DNA from: Bacteroidota bacterium
GTDB taxonomy: Bacteria; Bacteroidota; Bacteroidia; B-17B0; Aurantibacillaceae
Reading direction: 5' to 3'
Assembly (NCBI GenBank): GCA_030692515.1
Contig: JAUXZS010000056.1
Span: 248,001-312,000, forward strand
Length of the DNA stretch: 64,000 nt
The position numbers were made by a program, and so were the translations under genes. The notes beneath the pieces are model-generated. The model worked only from the letters and a program-made list of their open reading frames with translations, ran no database searches and had not been told where the DNA came from. This document shows positions 1 through 9,397 of this stretch, piece after piece. Each line of letters begins with the position of its first letter. Position 1 is the stretch's first letter.

Positions 1-1857
1 TTCGAAAAATCTAAAGATTACAAATTAGTTGGAAAAGTAATTGAACCAAAACCAACAGAACATCCTGAGCCAGTTTTTGATAATCTTGTAGTTCGCTATT
101 TTGCTAATACCGCCACCTTTAAGCAAAAAATAAAAGCACTAAGCAACAAGCCTTTTGTTGTAAAAGGTTTTATTGATGGCATGGCCTGTAACGAAAGTAT
201 GTGCCAAAAATTTTCTCCGCCATTTGATTTTAGTTTTAAAATAGAAGGTGCTGAGGTTTCGGCTATTTCATCCGAATCAACAACAACATTATCAGAAATA
301 GTTGTGCCAGACACAACAGTGCAAATCGAAAACAATGAGGTTCAACCAATAGCGGTAAAACAACATTCTGATGATGTGGTAATTTCTGCTACTCCAGAAA
401 AAAAGGAAAGCGCAACGTATTGGGGCTTGTTTATTGCAGGATTTATTGGCGGCCTTGCGGCTTTACTTACTCCTTGTGTCTTTCCTATGATTCCTATGAC
501 GGTTAGTTTTTTTACAAAACAAAGTAAAACAAAAGCAGCCGGTATTAGAAACGCTATTATATATGGCATTTCTATTATTGCCATTTACATTGCTTTAGGT
601 TTAGGCGTTACAATAATATTTGGCGCCGATGCAATGAATAATCTGGCAACAAATGTTTGGTTTAATTTAGCTTTCTTTATTTTATTAGTTGTTTTTGCAA
701 TTTCTTTTTTAGGCGCATTCGAAATTACTTTGCCCTCTGGTTTTGTAAATAAAATGGATGCAAAATCCGATAAAGGCGGTTTAATAGGAATCTTTTTTAT
801 GGCTTTTACTTTAGGTTTAGTTTCTTTTTCATGCACAGGCCCAATTATAGGAACGCTTCTAGTACAAGCTGCATCAACAGGTGCCTTAGCAGGCCCGTTT
901 TTTGGAATGTTTGGTTTTTCTTTAGCCCTTGCCCTTCCGTTTGGTTTATTTGCGGCCTTCCCGGGTTGGTTAAATTCATTACCAAAATCTGGTGGCTGGT
1001 TAAATTCAGTAAAAGTTGTTTTAGGCTTTTTAGAATTAGCCCTTGCAATGAAGTTTTTATCAAACGCAGATTTAGTTGTGCAAGCAGGAATATTAACACG
1101 AGAAATTTTTATCGTTATTTGGATTGTAATTTTTGCCTTGTTAGGAGGCTACTTAATGGGTTGGTTTAAATTATCACACGATAGCGAAATGAAATATGTT
1201 TCTGTTCCGCGATTAATGATGGCCATTTTAGTTTTTTCTTTTACGGTTTATTTAATTCCTGGTTTATGGGGCGCACCATTAAAATTAATTAGCGGTTTTC
1301 CGCCACCAGATTTTTATAGCGAATCTCCCGAAGGTTTTGGCGGAAGAAAATCTATAAGCGTTTCAGAAACTTCAACACATGAAGACTTGCCAGAACATGC
1401 TCATAGAGGACCAAACGGTATTCCGGCTTTTGATGATTATTATCTTGGATTAGAATACGCTAAAAAAGTAAACAAACCAATTCTAATAGACTTTACTGGA
1501 TGGGCATGTGTAAACTGCCGTAAAATGGAAGGGCAAGTTTGGAGTGATTCTGATGTGAAAAGAAAACTTAGTAAAGATTTTGTTTTGATTTCTTTATACG
1601 TTGATGATAAAAAGAAACTTCCAGCAGAATTACAAGTTGAGGTAAAGTGGAGTGGCTCTGAAAGAAAATTGTCTTCGGTAGGAGATAGATGGAGTTATTT
1701 GCAAAACACAATGTATAAATCCAGCACGCAGCCACAGTATTGGATTATTGATGGAGACGAGAATCACTACAGCGATTCAACTAGTTACGATCCGGATATT
1801 AAAAAATACATTCAATGGCTTGATAAAGGTTTAGAAAAGTTTAATGCGAAGAAGTAG
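1..1857 (+). CDS. dsbD: Thiol:disulfide interchange protein DsbD, 5'-truncated by window edge
   Basis: This is an inner-membrane protein that carries electrons from cytoplasmic thioredoxin to periplasmic thiols. The frame is open from base 1, so the gene begins upstream of the window; the ATG at 181 is internal. The 618 visible residues show the family layout. The end of the N-terminal periplasmic domain has a CxxxxC pair (C63, C68 of the fragment). A multi-helix membrane domain carries the paired cysteines in TPCVFP (C159) and FSCTGP (C278). The C-terminal thioredoxin-like domain has the WACVNC active site (C503, C506). It is probably the main periplasmic reductant. The stop is followed by a degenerate repeat rather than a clear terminator. 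Confidence 0.93.
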   Translation, partial: FEKSKDYKLVGKVIEPKPTEHPEPVFDNLVVRYFANTATFKQKIKALSNKPFVVKGFIDGMACNESMCQKFSPPFDFSFKIEGAEVSAISSESTTTLSEIVVPDTTVQIENNEVQPIAVKQHSDDVVISATPEKKESATYWGLFIAGFIGGLAALLTPCVFPMIPMTVSFFTKQSKTKAAGIRNAIIYGISIIAIYIALGLGVTIIFGADAMNNLATNVWFNLAFFILLVVFAISFLGAFEITLPSGFVNKMDAKSDKGGLIGIFFMAFTLGLVSFSCTGPIIGTLLVQAASTGALAGPFFGMFGFSLALALPFGLFAAFPGWLNSLPKSGGWLNSVKVVLGFLELALAMKFLSNADLVVQAGILTREIFIVIWIVIFALLGGYLMGWFKLSHDSEMKYVSVPRLMMAILVFSFTVYLIPGLWGAPLKLISGFPPPDFYSESPEGFGGRKSISVSETSTHEDLPEHAHRGPNGIPAFDDYYLGLEYAKKVNKPILIDFTGWACVNCRKMEGQVWSDSDVKRKLSKDFVLISLYVDDKKKLPAELQVEVKWSGSERKLSSVGDRWSYLQNTMYKSSTQPQYWIIDGDENHYSDSTSYDPDIKKYIQWLDKGLEKFNAKK

Positions 1858-1870
1858 TTAAGTATTAAGA

Positions 1871-1931
1871 ATGTCACGCTGACAGAGGAAGCGTCTGCGA
1901 TGGAGATCCCTCAGTTGTCGGGCTGACGGCT
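1871..1931. repeat. Degenerate dispersed palindromic repeat remnant
   Basis: This short stretch lies between dsbD and the convergent minus-strand gene. It contains gtcacgctgac near the left end and gtcgggctgac near the right end, which form an imperfect inverted pair, with gagatccctcag between. It is more GC-rich than its surroundings and resembles the short intergenic repeats scattered through many Bacteroidota genomes. Copy number cannot be seen from one window. Confidence 0.4.
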
Positions 1932-1942
1932 TTGGCGTTATT

Positions 1943-2482
1943 TTACTTCCCAATCAATTTCGAAAGAACATAATTGCCATCAATTACTAATTGCTTAAAG
2001 TTTTTTCCTGATTTAATAATCAGTTGGTTGGTATTATATTTAGAAATTGCGTAATCATATTCAATAGCCTCTTTACCTTTTTTTTCGAGCGCTAAAAGCA
2101 CCTTTAAATCTTTTTCAGTTAAAGTAAAACGTTTTTCCTTTTTAAATTCCCAATAGGGCTTTTCTCTTATTTTTAAAGCCGAAAATTTTCTATTTGGAAA
2201 AACAGTTAAAGATGACGCGTAATAATTTACAGAATAATTATCTGCATTTTTTTTTAAAACATACTTTTCGGTAATGGTATATTTTTGTTGTTTACCAGTA
2301 AGTGTTTGTCCGGATACTGTTGAAAGTTGTTGCACGGCAGCTTCTACATGACATTGGTAATACGTTACAGAGTCGCCAATTTTTATAGTGTTTAAAATAC
2401 TGGAAGAAGGAATTACAATAGAATCTTGACAATGTAAATTCCCGAAAAACCAACAACAAATTATTAGAATGAAACTTCTCAT
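1943..2482 (-). CDS. Secreted protein of unknown function
   Basis: This 179-residue protein begins with a short signal peptide (hydrophobic residues 3-17, then HCQDS), so it is likely periplasmic or lipid-anchored near Cys18. I recognise no family. The rest is rich in Lys, Tyr and Val with no membrane helix, and it reads like a small beta-rich envelope protein. Its ATG overlaps the TGA of the upstream purT by 4 bases (ATGA arrangement), so it is probably translated by coupling from the purT message. It is the last gene of a three-gene minus-strand cluster. The purine gene next door does not by itself suggest a role in purine metabolism. Confidence 0.7.
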   Translation of the reverse strand: MRSFILIICCWFFGNLHCQDSIVIPSSSILNTIKIGDSVTYYQCHVEAAVQQLSTVSGQTLTGKQQKYTITEKYVLKKNADNYSVNYYASSLTVFPNRKFSALKIREKPYWEFKKEKRFTLTEKDLKVLLALEKKGKEAIEYDYAISKYNTNQLIIKSGKNFKQLVIDGNYVLSKLIGK

Positions 2483-3654
2483 GTATATGTAACTTCAATT
2501 TGTTTGGCGAGTTTAATCGCTTTGTCTTTTATTTTATTCACATCCGAATCTAAACTGTCATTACACAAAACAACAGCCATTCTTCTGTATGGCCGAGTAG
2601 TTGGTTTATTAAATACTTTAACATCGGTGTTGGGATTATCTAAAACTTTTTCAATACCCAAATAACCGGGAGTACTACTTTCTTGGCTTGCTAATACAAC
2701 AGCCGAAGCCCCTTGTTTTATTAATTCAATATTTGGAATAGGTAAGCCAAGTATTGCGCGTGCATGAAGCTCGAATTCATTATAATTTTGTGTGTTTGCT
2801 AAAGTAACCATTCCCGTATCGTGAGGACGAGGAGAAAGTTCACTAAAGTAAACGCCCTTTGACGTTAAGAAAAACTCTATGCCCCAAACACCAAAACCGG
2901 TTAGCGCTTTTGTAACTTTTTCAGCCATTTGTTGCGCCTCTAATAAATCTTTATCGCTAATAGCACAAGGCTGCCAACTTTCTTGATAATCGCCACGTTC
3001 TTGTCTGTGTCCGATTGGCGGGCAAAATAAAGTTTTACCGTTTTTTTGAGTAACAGTCAACAACGTTATTTCCGAATCAAATTTTACAAACTCTTCAATA
3101 ATAGCCTCTTTGTAATCACCACGCGAACCATCCATCGCATAATCCCAGGCCTTATCAATATCAGCCTCTATTTTAATAACGCTTTGCCCTTTGCCGCTAC
3201 TGCTCATTAATGGTTTAACAACACAAGGAATTCCAATTTTTGAAACAGCAGATCTAAAATCCTCAAGGGTGGTTGCATATAAATAATTGGCGGTTCTTAA
3301 TCCCAATTCTTTTGCCGCTAAATCCCGAATAGCTTTTCTATTCATTGTAAAATTAGCCGCTTTAGCACTTGGCACAACAGTAATGTTTTGTTTTTCGTAA
3401 TCGTAAAAACGTTCGGTTCTAATTGCTTCAATTTCAGGAACGATTAAATCTGGTTTGTGTTTGGAAACTATTTTATCTAGCGCAACACCATCCAACATAT
3501 TTATAATTTCAAACTCATGAGCTACTTGCATTGCAGGAGCGTTTGCATAACTATCCACAGCAATAACATATTGGCCTAAACGTTGTAAGGCAATAACAAC
3601 TTCTTTTCCTAATTCGCCACTACCAAGTAGCATTACTTTTTTTTGATATGCCAT
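2479..3654 (-). CDS. purT: Formate-dependent phosphoribosylglycinamide formyltransferase (GAR transformylase 2)
   Basis: PurT makes formylglycinamide ribonucleotide from GAR, formate and ATP, an alternative to the folate-dependent PurN step of purine synthesis. At 391 residues it has the usual family length. The N-terminal nucleotide-fold motif [10 protein letters not shown], the ATP-grasp segment with [12 protein letters not shown], and the C-terminal metal-site sequence [13 protein letters not shown] are all typical. The start is the ATG at 3652-3654, 5 bases downstream of the preceding gene. The TGA overlaps the next gene. The enzyme is cytoplasmic. I see nothing unusual in the catalytic regions. 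Confidence 0.95.
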   Translation of the reverse strand: MAYQKKVMLLGSGELGKEVVIALQRLGQYVIAVDSYANAPAMQVAHEFEIINMLDGVALDKIVSKHKPDLIVPEIEAIRTERFYDYEKQNITVVPSAKAANFTMNRKAIRDLAAKELGLRTANYLYATTLEDFRSAVSKIGIPCVVKPLMSSSGKGQSVIKIEADIDKAWDYAMDGSRGDYKEAIIEEFVKFDSEITLLTVTQKNGKTLFCPPIGHRQERGDYQESWQPCAISDKDLLEAQQMAEKVTKALTGFGVWGIEFFLTSKGVYFSELSPRPHDTGMVTLANTQNYNEFELHARAILGLPIPNIELIKQGASAVVLASQESSTPGYLGIEKVLDNPNTDVKVFNKPTTRPYRRMAVVLCNDSLDSDVNKIKDKAIKLAKQIEVTYT

Positions 3655-3659
3655 AAAAT

Positions 3660-4310
3660 TTATTTACTGAACCCAACATTAATTGTTTCCGGATAATAAG
3701 GGTGAAGCATGGCGTATAGTCCATAACCTATAACCAAACCAAACGTTCCGCCAATTACCGATTTTATTTTTCTCCTTTGTCGCGCAACTCGTTCATAACC
3801 TAAAATATACGCATCGCTTTCTACATAGGCCGGATTGCTAATTGTGTTGTGCCTAATTCTTACTCTTGGCAAACCACTTAAAGCCATAAACCCATATGGA
3901 GCAATTGGTCCCCAAAAGGTTCCTGTCATTCCACCAATTATCCCTGCAATCCCAGCGCCAACCATAGCGCCCTTTGCTTTAAATCCTTTTCGCGCATCGT
4001 TTTCACCCTTCATATACATCCACATTTCATCTCGCGAAAACCAATTACTTAAAGCGGAATCTTGACGGTAATAGTAGCGCTTGTTTCCATCCGCAAACCG
4101 AACCATAAAAAGTTGGTCCCACTCGTAATGAATTTTTTTACTTGGCTTTTTAGGATTTATAATTGTAACTGCGCCTAAAATAGTATCAATAATTTTTTCG
4201 CCAACAACCTGACCGTTCATTAAATAAATGGTATCCTGAACAGGATTTTGAGAAAAAGAAAACTTTGAACTCAATAGTATAAAAACAAACAGAATTAGCT
4301 TTTTGAGCAT
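3660..4310 (-). CDS. Secreted protein with glycine-zipper segments, unknown function
   Basis: I chose the ATG at 4308-4310 because it is followed at once by a classical signal peptide ([13 protein letters not shown] then SKFSFSQ). The longer frame from 4358 would bury that signal. The mature part has a short beta-rich domain, then a Gly/Ala-rich helical stretch ([18 protein letters not shown]) and a second one near the C-terminus ([12 protein letters not shown]). Such glycine-zipper segments are common in membrane-associated proteins. No family is recognised. It is the first gene of the cluster leading into purT, only 5 bases upstream of it. Confidence 0.65.
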   Translation of the reverse strand: MLKKLILFVFILLSSKFSFSQNPVQDTIYLMNGQVVGEKIIDTILGAVTIINPKKPSKKIHYEWDQLFMVRFADGNKRYYYRQDSALSNWFSRDEMWMYMKGENDARKGFKAKGAMVGAGIAGIIGGMTGTFWGPIAPYGFMALSGLPRVRIRHNTISNPAYVESDAYILGYERVARQRRKIKSVIGGTFGLVIGYGLYAMLHPYYPETINVGFSK

Positions 4311-4365
4311 AGGTAAATATACAGTTTTATGAATTAATTTATTATGAATAAATAACAATGTTTAA

Positions 4366-4373
4366 TATATTTG
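4366..4373 (+). promoter_or_regulatory. Candidate Bacteroidota -7 box (TAnnTTTG)
   Basis: TATATTTG matches the -7 consensus of the Bacteroidota primary sigma factor and would start transcription about 40 bases before the ATG of the propeller-PP2C gene. No convincing TTTG -33 element sits at the right distance, so the call rests on one box. Confidence 0.35.
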
Positions 4374-4418
4374 TTAAGAGGGTTAAAGTAAATAAAAATA
4401 CAAGGCCACGGTAGATTT

Positions 4419-7400
4419 ATGTTTGGAATTTCAAAAACACAACAACCCACAGATTATTTAAAAAAGAGATTTTGTTTTTTTTGTATCCTTCTGTTTTTTA
4501 ATATTGGAGGAGTTTTTTCACAACAATATAACTTTTTAAATTACGGCGTTGAAGATGGTTTGCCGCAATCTACCGTTTACGAAATATTTCAAGATAAGGA
4601 TGGTTATTTATGGCTTGGAACTGACGGTGGAGGCCTGTCACGGTATGATGGATATAGATTTAAAACCTTTAACAAAAGCGATGGATTAAATGCCAATGTC
4701 ATCCGAAAAATTGTTCAAGACAAGCAAAACAACATTTGGGTGGCAACAAATGCAGGACTTTACATTATTAAAAATGGAAAAATAGAATTGTTTAGTCAGG
4801 TTTCAGATAACAGGTCTATTTTCTTTTTCTCTGTTTTTATAGATAGTAAACAAAATATTTGGGCGGCATCAACAGGCCATGGTATTTTTAAAATTTGCCC
4901 AACAGCAAACAATGCATTTTCGGTAAAAAATTATTTAATGGCCGATGGCTTGAGTAATGATTACATTTTTGATGTTTGTGAAGATGATAGTGGAAAAATT
5001 TGGATGGCTGCTTTTGGGGAAGGACTTGATGTTTTAGATCCAAAAACTGAACGTATCAATAATTTCAAACAACAAAACAATCTTTATAATGAAGTTATTT
5101 GTATTAAAAAAGCAAAAAATAATCACTTATTGCTTGGAACAAAATCTGCTGGAGCTTTCGAAATAAATGCAAGCGAGGGTGGCAGCATTAGCTATTCATT
5201 AATTCCAGGCACAGAAGGGAATCAGGTGTGGAGCATTGAGTTTGATGAAAAAAATAATTATTTAATAGCTACCGATAAAGAAGGCGTGGTTAGTTCAAAT
5301 AGAGATTTTAAGTTGAATACAAAAAATGGATTATTAACCAATAAAATTTTTAAAGTTTTTGTTGATCGCGAAAAAAATATTTGGATTGGAACTTCTGATG
5401 CCGGCATGTCAAAATATCTTGGAAATAGATTCACTCATATTACGGCAAACGAACTACCCGACTTGCTTCAGGTTTCGGCAGTAGTTAAAGACAATAAAGA
5501 AACTTTTTGGCTAGGCTCGTCAACGTCGGGTTTATATCATCTATCATACGTTAATGGTCAAACCAAATTAATTGAACGCAAAACCTCAACTAATGGATTA
5601 TCAGATAATGATGTTACAGGTTTAAGTAATGGATTAGACAATACATTGTGGATATCTACAAGAAACGGAGTAAGTAATTACAACGGAAAAACATTTAAAA
5701 ACTATTCTGAATCTTCGGGCTTAATAAGTTCAAATGCCAATTGCGTGTTAGCTGATAGTAAAAGTAGAATTTGGATAGGCACCTCGGCAGGTTTAAGTTT
5801 AATTAATGAACAACAAAAAATCTCGAATATTTCCGAATCAAACGGACTACTAAACAACGAGGTTCAGTGTTTCCTTGAAGACAAAAACAAAAATATTTGG
5901 ATAGGAACTCTAGGCGGACTAATAAAATACGATGGAGAAAAAATGTTTTCCTTTTTTGAAGAAGATGGATTAGAAGCAAAAAAAATTCATTGTCTTACTG
6001 AAGACAAAAGTGGCAATATATATATTGGCACATTTGGCGGAGGAATTTATAAGCTGGATGTTAAATCAAAATCTAAAAAAAACATTTATCAATTATGTCC
6101 CGATGAACAACTTGTTTCAAATAATATATACTCTCTTACGTTTCAAAACGATAGTGTTTTGTTAGTGGGAACAAATCAAGGTTTAAACAAAATACTTTTC
6201 GATAAAAATCTTAAAATAAAAACCATTATTCATATTGGAACTTCGGCAGGATTTAAAAACTTAGAGAATAGCTCCAGCGCTACTTTAAATAATAACAATA
6301 CCGAAATTTGGTTTGGCACACAAAAAGGCGTTACAATTTATCACCCACTTAACGACAAAAAAAATCTTGTTAAGCCCGACATAAGAATAACCGAAGTTCT
6401 TGTAAACGGAACAAATTATTCTCAAATAAACGATTTTGCTTTTGCCCACAATCAAAATACAATTAAAGTAAATTTTGTTTCAATTAGCTTAACCAACCCC
6501 TCTGCAAATGTATTTTATGCTAAACTTATTGGACAAGATACTTCTTGGAACAAATTATTAATTGATAAGCAAAACTTAAACGAATTTGTTTCGGTTGAAT
6601 ATAAAAAACTTCAGCCGGGTAATTATCAGTTATTATTGAAATCAAAAAACAATGATGGAATAGAGTCCGAAACACTATCTTTTAGTTTTTCAATTGCTTT
6701 ACCATTTTATAAAACTAAGTGGTTTATTTTTGGCGCAATAATTTTTTCTTTTATCCTTGTTTATTTATTTTTTAAATATAGAGAGAGAAAACTTATTAAA
6801 GAGAAAGAAAAATTGGAAGAAATTGTAACAGAGAGAACAGCCGAAGTAGTTGCAAGTAAAAAAGAAATTGAAGAGCAAAAAGACCTTTTGCAGATACAAA
6901 AACATGAAATTACGGATTCTATAAATTATTCTAAACGAATTCAAAACGCTATTTTACCCGAAAAAAATGTACTCTTTAAAAATTTCCCGAAAAGTTTTAT
7001 TCTTTATCAACCAAAAGATATTGTTAGCGGTGATTTTTATTTTTTTACAGAAGGAGAGAATGGAACTTTTTATTTGGCCGTAGCTGATTGTACCGGACAC
7101 GGCGTTCCTGGCGCATTTATGAGCATGATAGGGAGTAAAGAGTTAAGTGAGGCAGTTAAAAAAAACAGAGAGCCCAGCGATATTTTAGCGGCCTTAAACA
7201 TTGGTGTAAGAGAAACTCTAAAACAAAACAATTTAGAAATTGGAATTAAAGATGGTATGGATATTGGTTTGGTAGCTATAACAACTAAACCAAACACTAG
7301 AGAATTTAAAGTTTCTTATGCTGGCGCAAACAGACCTCTTTGGATTACAAGGAAAAATGAAAAAGACATTGTTGAGATAAAAGCTACTAAAACTGCAATT

Positions 7401-7676
7401 GGCGGTTATACTTTAGACAGTCAAATTTTTGAGCAACACGAATTAGCGTTTAATGAAGGAGACACTTTATATCTTTTTTCAGATGGTTATGCCGATCAGT
7501 TTGGTGGCGACCATGGAAAAAAAATGATGACGAAACGATTTAAAGAATTAATTATTGACAACAGCAACCTTGATATAAGCCAACAAGAAAAATCCTTTGG
7601 AGAATATTTTAATACTTGGAAAGGCCCATCTATTGAACAAGTGGATGATGTTTTAATAATAGGGATTAAATTTTAA
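4419..7676 (+). CDS. Two-component-type beta-propeller sensor with Y_Y_Y domain and SpoIIE/PP2C phosphatase output
   Basis: This 1085-residue membrane sensor is of a type common in Bacteroidota. A signal peptide (FFCILLFFNIGGVFSQ) precedes about 14 propeller repeats with the regular DxxGxLWxGT pattern, for example DKDGYLWLGT and DRKEN-like variants. A Y_Y_Y-type beta domain follows (about 680-760), then one membrane helix (KWFIFGAIIFSFILVYLFF), a coiled coil, and a PP2C/SpoIIE serine phosphatase domain. Metal-binding aspartates are visible in DIVSGDF, VADCTGHGVPGAF, LFSDGYADQFGG and VDDVLI. It probably senses a periplasmic ligand and dephosphorylates a cytoplasmic anti-sigma antagonist or similar partner. 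No partner gene is adjacent. It converges on the caspase-like gene with a 2-base gap. Confidence 0.9.
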   Translation: MFGISKTQQPTDYLKKRFCFFCILLFFNIGGVFSQQYNFLNYGVEDGLPQSTVYEIFQDKDGYLWLGTDGGGLSRYDGYRFKTFNKSDGLNANVIRKIVQDKQNNIWVATNAGLYIIKNGKIELFSQVSDNRSIFFFSVFIDSKQNIWAASTGHGIFKICPTANNAFSVKNYLMADGLSNDYIFDVCEDDSGKIWMAAFGEGLDVLDPKTERINNFKQQNNLYNEVICIKKAKNNHLLLGTKSAGAFEINASEGGSISYSLIPGTEGNQVWSIEFDEKNNYLIATDKEGVVSSNRDFKLNTKNGLLTNKIFKVFVDREKNIWIGTSDAGMSKYLGNRFTHITANELPDLLQVSAVVKDNKETFWLGSSTSGLYHLSYVNGQTKLIERKTSTNGLSDNDVTGLSNGLDNTLWISTRNGVSNYNGKTFKNYSESSGLISSNANCVLADSKSRIWIGTSAGLSLINEQQKISNISESNGLLNNEVQCFLEDKNKNIWIGTLGGLIKYDGEKMFSFFEEDGLEAKKIHCLTEDKSGNIYIGTFGGGIYKLDVKSKSKKNIYQLCPDEQLVSNNIYSLTFQNDSVLLVGTNQGLNKILFDKNLKIKTIIHIGTSAGFKNLENSSSATLNNNNTEIWFGTQKGVTIYHPLNDKKNLVKPDIRITEVLVNGTNYSQINDFAFAHNQNTIKVNFVSISLTNPSANVFYAKLIGQDTSWNKLLIDKQNLNEFVSVEYKKLQPGNYQLLLKSKNNDGIESETLSFSFSIALPFYKTKWFIFGAIIFSFILVYLFFKYRERKLIKEKEKLEEIVTERTAEVVASKKEIEEQKDLLQIQKHEITDSINYSKRIQNAILPEKNVLFKNFPKSFILYQPKDIVSGDFYFFTEGENGTFYLAVADCTGHGVPGAFMSMIGSKELSEAVKKNREPSDILAALNIGVRETLKQNNLEIGIKDGMDIGLVAITTKPNTREFKVSYAGANRPLWITRKNEKDIVEIKATKTAIGGYTLDSQIFEQHELAFNEGDTLYLFSDGYADQFGGDHGKKMMTKRFKELIIDNSNLDISQQEKSFGEYFNTWKGPSIEQVDDVLIIGIKF

Positions 7677-7678
7677 AA

Positions 7679-9292
7679 TTATTTTTTAATAAAAATAAAA
7701 TTTCCACCCTCATCACCCGTTTTACCAATTGGGTTGAACTCTGGAGACTGATCTGAATTATTACCAACAGGAATTTTAATTTTATTATACAACTGCGAAG
7801 CGTCGTAATATTTACTCGTGTTGTTTTTAAGAGCTTGTATCATATAATAAGCAAAAATGGAGTGACCATCTTTTCCACCATCCATTACCGGCTCTAATCC
7901 CCCAGAAGAAATTGCTTGTCTGGATTTAAGATCATACGTTTTGATATAATATTTTTCGGAGTTTTCGAAAGGCAAACTAGTTACAGAACCTCTAAAAATA
8001 TCGCCACTAAAACAAGCGTCAGAAACTAATAATGTATGCTTTGAAGGAATCGCTGCCAGAAAAGTTTGAATATCTGAGTTAGAAATATAATTTGAAGTAG
8101 ATGTTGTTTTTGCATCCACCGGAACCCAAAAACCTTTATTTAATTCTTTTTTTAACTCACCGTGTCCCGAATAATAAATCATAACATTATCATTTTCTTT
8201 TACGTTGGCAACTAACCAGTCAAGCTCATCAATTATTTTTGACCGTGTTGCTTGAGAATTATAAAGTGTTTTAATAATATCAAATTTGTATTGAGATTTA
8301 ACAACAGCCTCCATTCCTTTCGCATCATTTACAGCATTTTTTAAGGGCTTCCATGTTCCAGAATAGGCATCAATACCAATAAATAACGCGTAATATTTGC
8401 CGACTTTAATTTCTTTCGCAGCATTGGCAACATTAGTTCCTTTAAAGGGGTCGCTTCCTCTATATGTAATCTCTTCTTTATTTTGATCTGTATTTGTTGC
8501 AACAGAAACATCGGAGATTTCTTTTATAATATTAAAAGTTTTTTCGGTTTCCTGTAATTTTTCATTTAAAACGGAAATTGTAATACGGTTTAAACCATCT
8601 TTTAAATTATAGTCAGTTGAAAAATTTCCCACTTCATCAGAAGAAAGGCTTTCCCCATTTAATTTAACGCTTTCAATATTTGATTTTGAAATAGTGTATC
8701 CGGCTAATTTTACACTGGAGGCAGAGGTTTTAAAATCTCCTTTACCTAATTTTGGACTCGAGATAACAATTTCTATTGGGGCATCTTGAACTTGTTTTTT
8801 TTCTGGAACAGTATTTTTGTTTTCGCTTTTTACTACAGGAATATTATCTGGGCGATTGTTTACAATTGCTACGCTTCCTCTAAATTCCAAATTAGTTTCA
8901 AACTCTCTTTTACCCTCTTCTTCATTAACAAGTATTAAAGTTTTTCCAACTCCTTTTAGGTAATAGTTTTTGCCTTTTTCTATTACAAGCTCAAAGGCGC
9001 TATTTTCGGTCATACCATATTCTGAAGAAACCTGATAGGTAATATTTGTTTTTCCGTGTTTATAGCATTTGTAATCCAATCTTCCCCCATTAGTAATTTG
9101 CCCCATTTCTAAATTATCCAAATAAACTTTAAAAGTTACTCCAGTAGAGATAATTTTTTTTGTACGATAAATGTAAATGCTTGCATAATCTTGAGAAAAG
9201 GTTATCCCAGAAAACAAAAAAAGAATAAAAAACGCAATCAGTCGCGCTTTCAAAAAATTAAAGTTTATAAATAAAAATAGACTTTTTTTCAT
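7679..9292 (-). CDS. Secreted caspase-like (peptidase C14) protein
   Basis: This is a 537-residue exported protein. After a signal peptide (residues 17-34) comes a small beta domain (about 36-140) that looks like the DUF2846-type domain of periplasmic proteins. Next are a linker and an Ig-like segment with the SVKLNGESL pattern (about 175-255). The C-terminal caspase fold (about 298-537) starts KYYALFIGIDAY. The catalytic dyad is intact: His377 in YYSGHGE and Cys427 in SDACFSG. It is therefore probably an active cysteine protease with Arg/Lys-type specificity, outside the cytoplasm. Its target is unknown. The gene is monocistronic and converges on the PP2C sensor. Confidence 0.87.
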   Translation of the reverse strand: MKKSLFLFINFNFLKARLIAFFILFLFSGITFSQDYASIYIYRTKKIISTGVTFKVYLDNLEMGQITNGGRLDYKCYKHGKTNITYQVSSEYGMTENSAFELVIEKGKNYYLKGVGKTLILVNEEEGKREFETNLEFRGSVAIVNNRPDNIPVVKSENKNTVPEKKQVQDAPIEIVISSPKLGKGDFKTSASSVKLAGYTISKSNIESVKLNGESLSSDEVGNFSTDYNLKDGLNRITISVLNEKLQETEKTFNIIKEISDVSVATNTDQNKEEITYRGSDPFKGTNVANAAKEIKVGKYYALFIGIDAYSGTWKPLKNAVNDAKGMEAVVKSQYKFDIIKTLYNSQATRSKIIDELDWLVANVKENDNVMIYYSGHGELKKELNKGFWVPVDAKTTSTSNYISNSDIQTFLAAIPSKHTLLVSDACFSGDIFRGSVTSLPFENSEKYYIKTYDLKSRQAISSGGLEPVMDGGKDGHSIFAYYMIQALKNNTSKYYDASQLYNKIKIPVGNNSDQSPEFNPIGKTGDEGGNFIFIKK

Positions 9293-9397
9293 GCAATAAT
9301 GTTTTAAAAAGAAAAAATTCGCTTTATTAATCTCATTACGAAATTAACAAAAAAGCTAAATAGTATCTGTTAAAGTTTAATAAAGCAAATAATTCAA

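Noticed and set aside
831-1169. 112-residue plus-strand frame inside dsbD
   Set aside because: It overlaps dsbD completely in another frame and has Phe/Cys-rich random composition.
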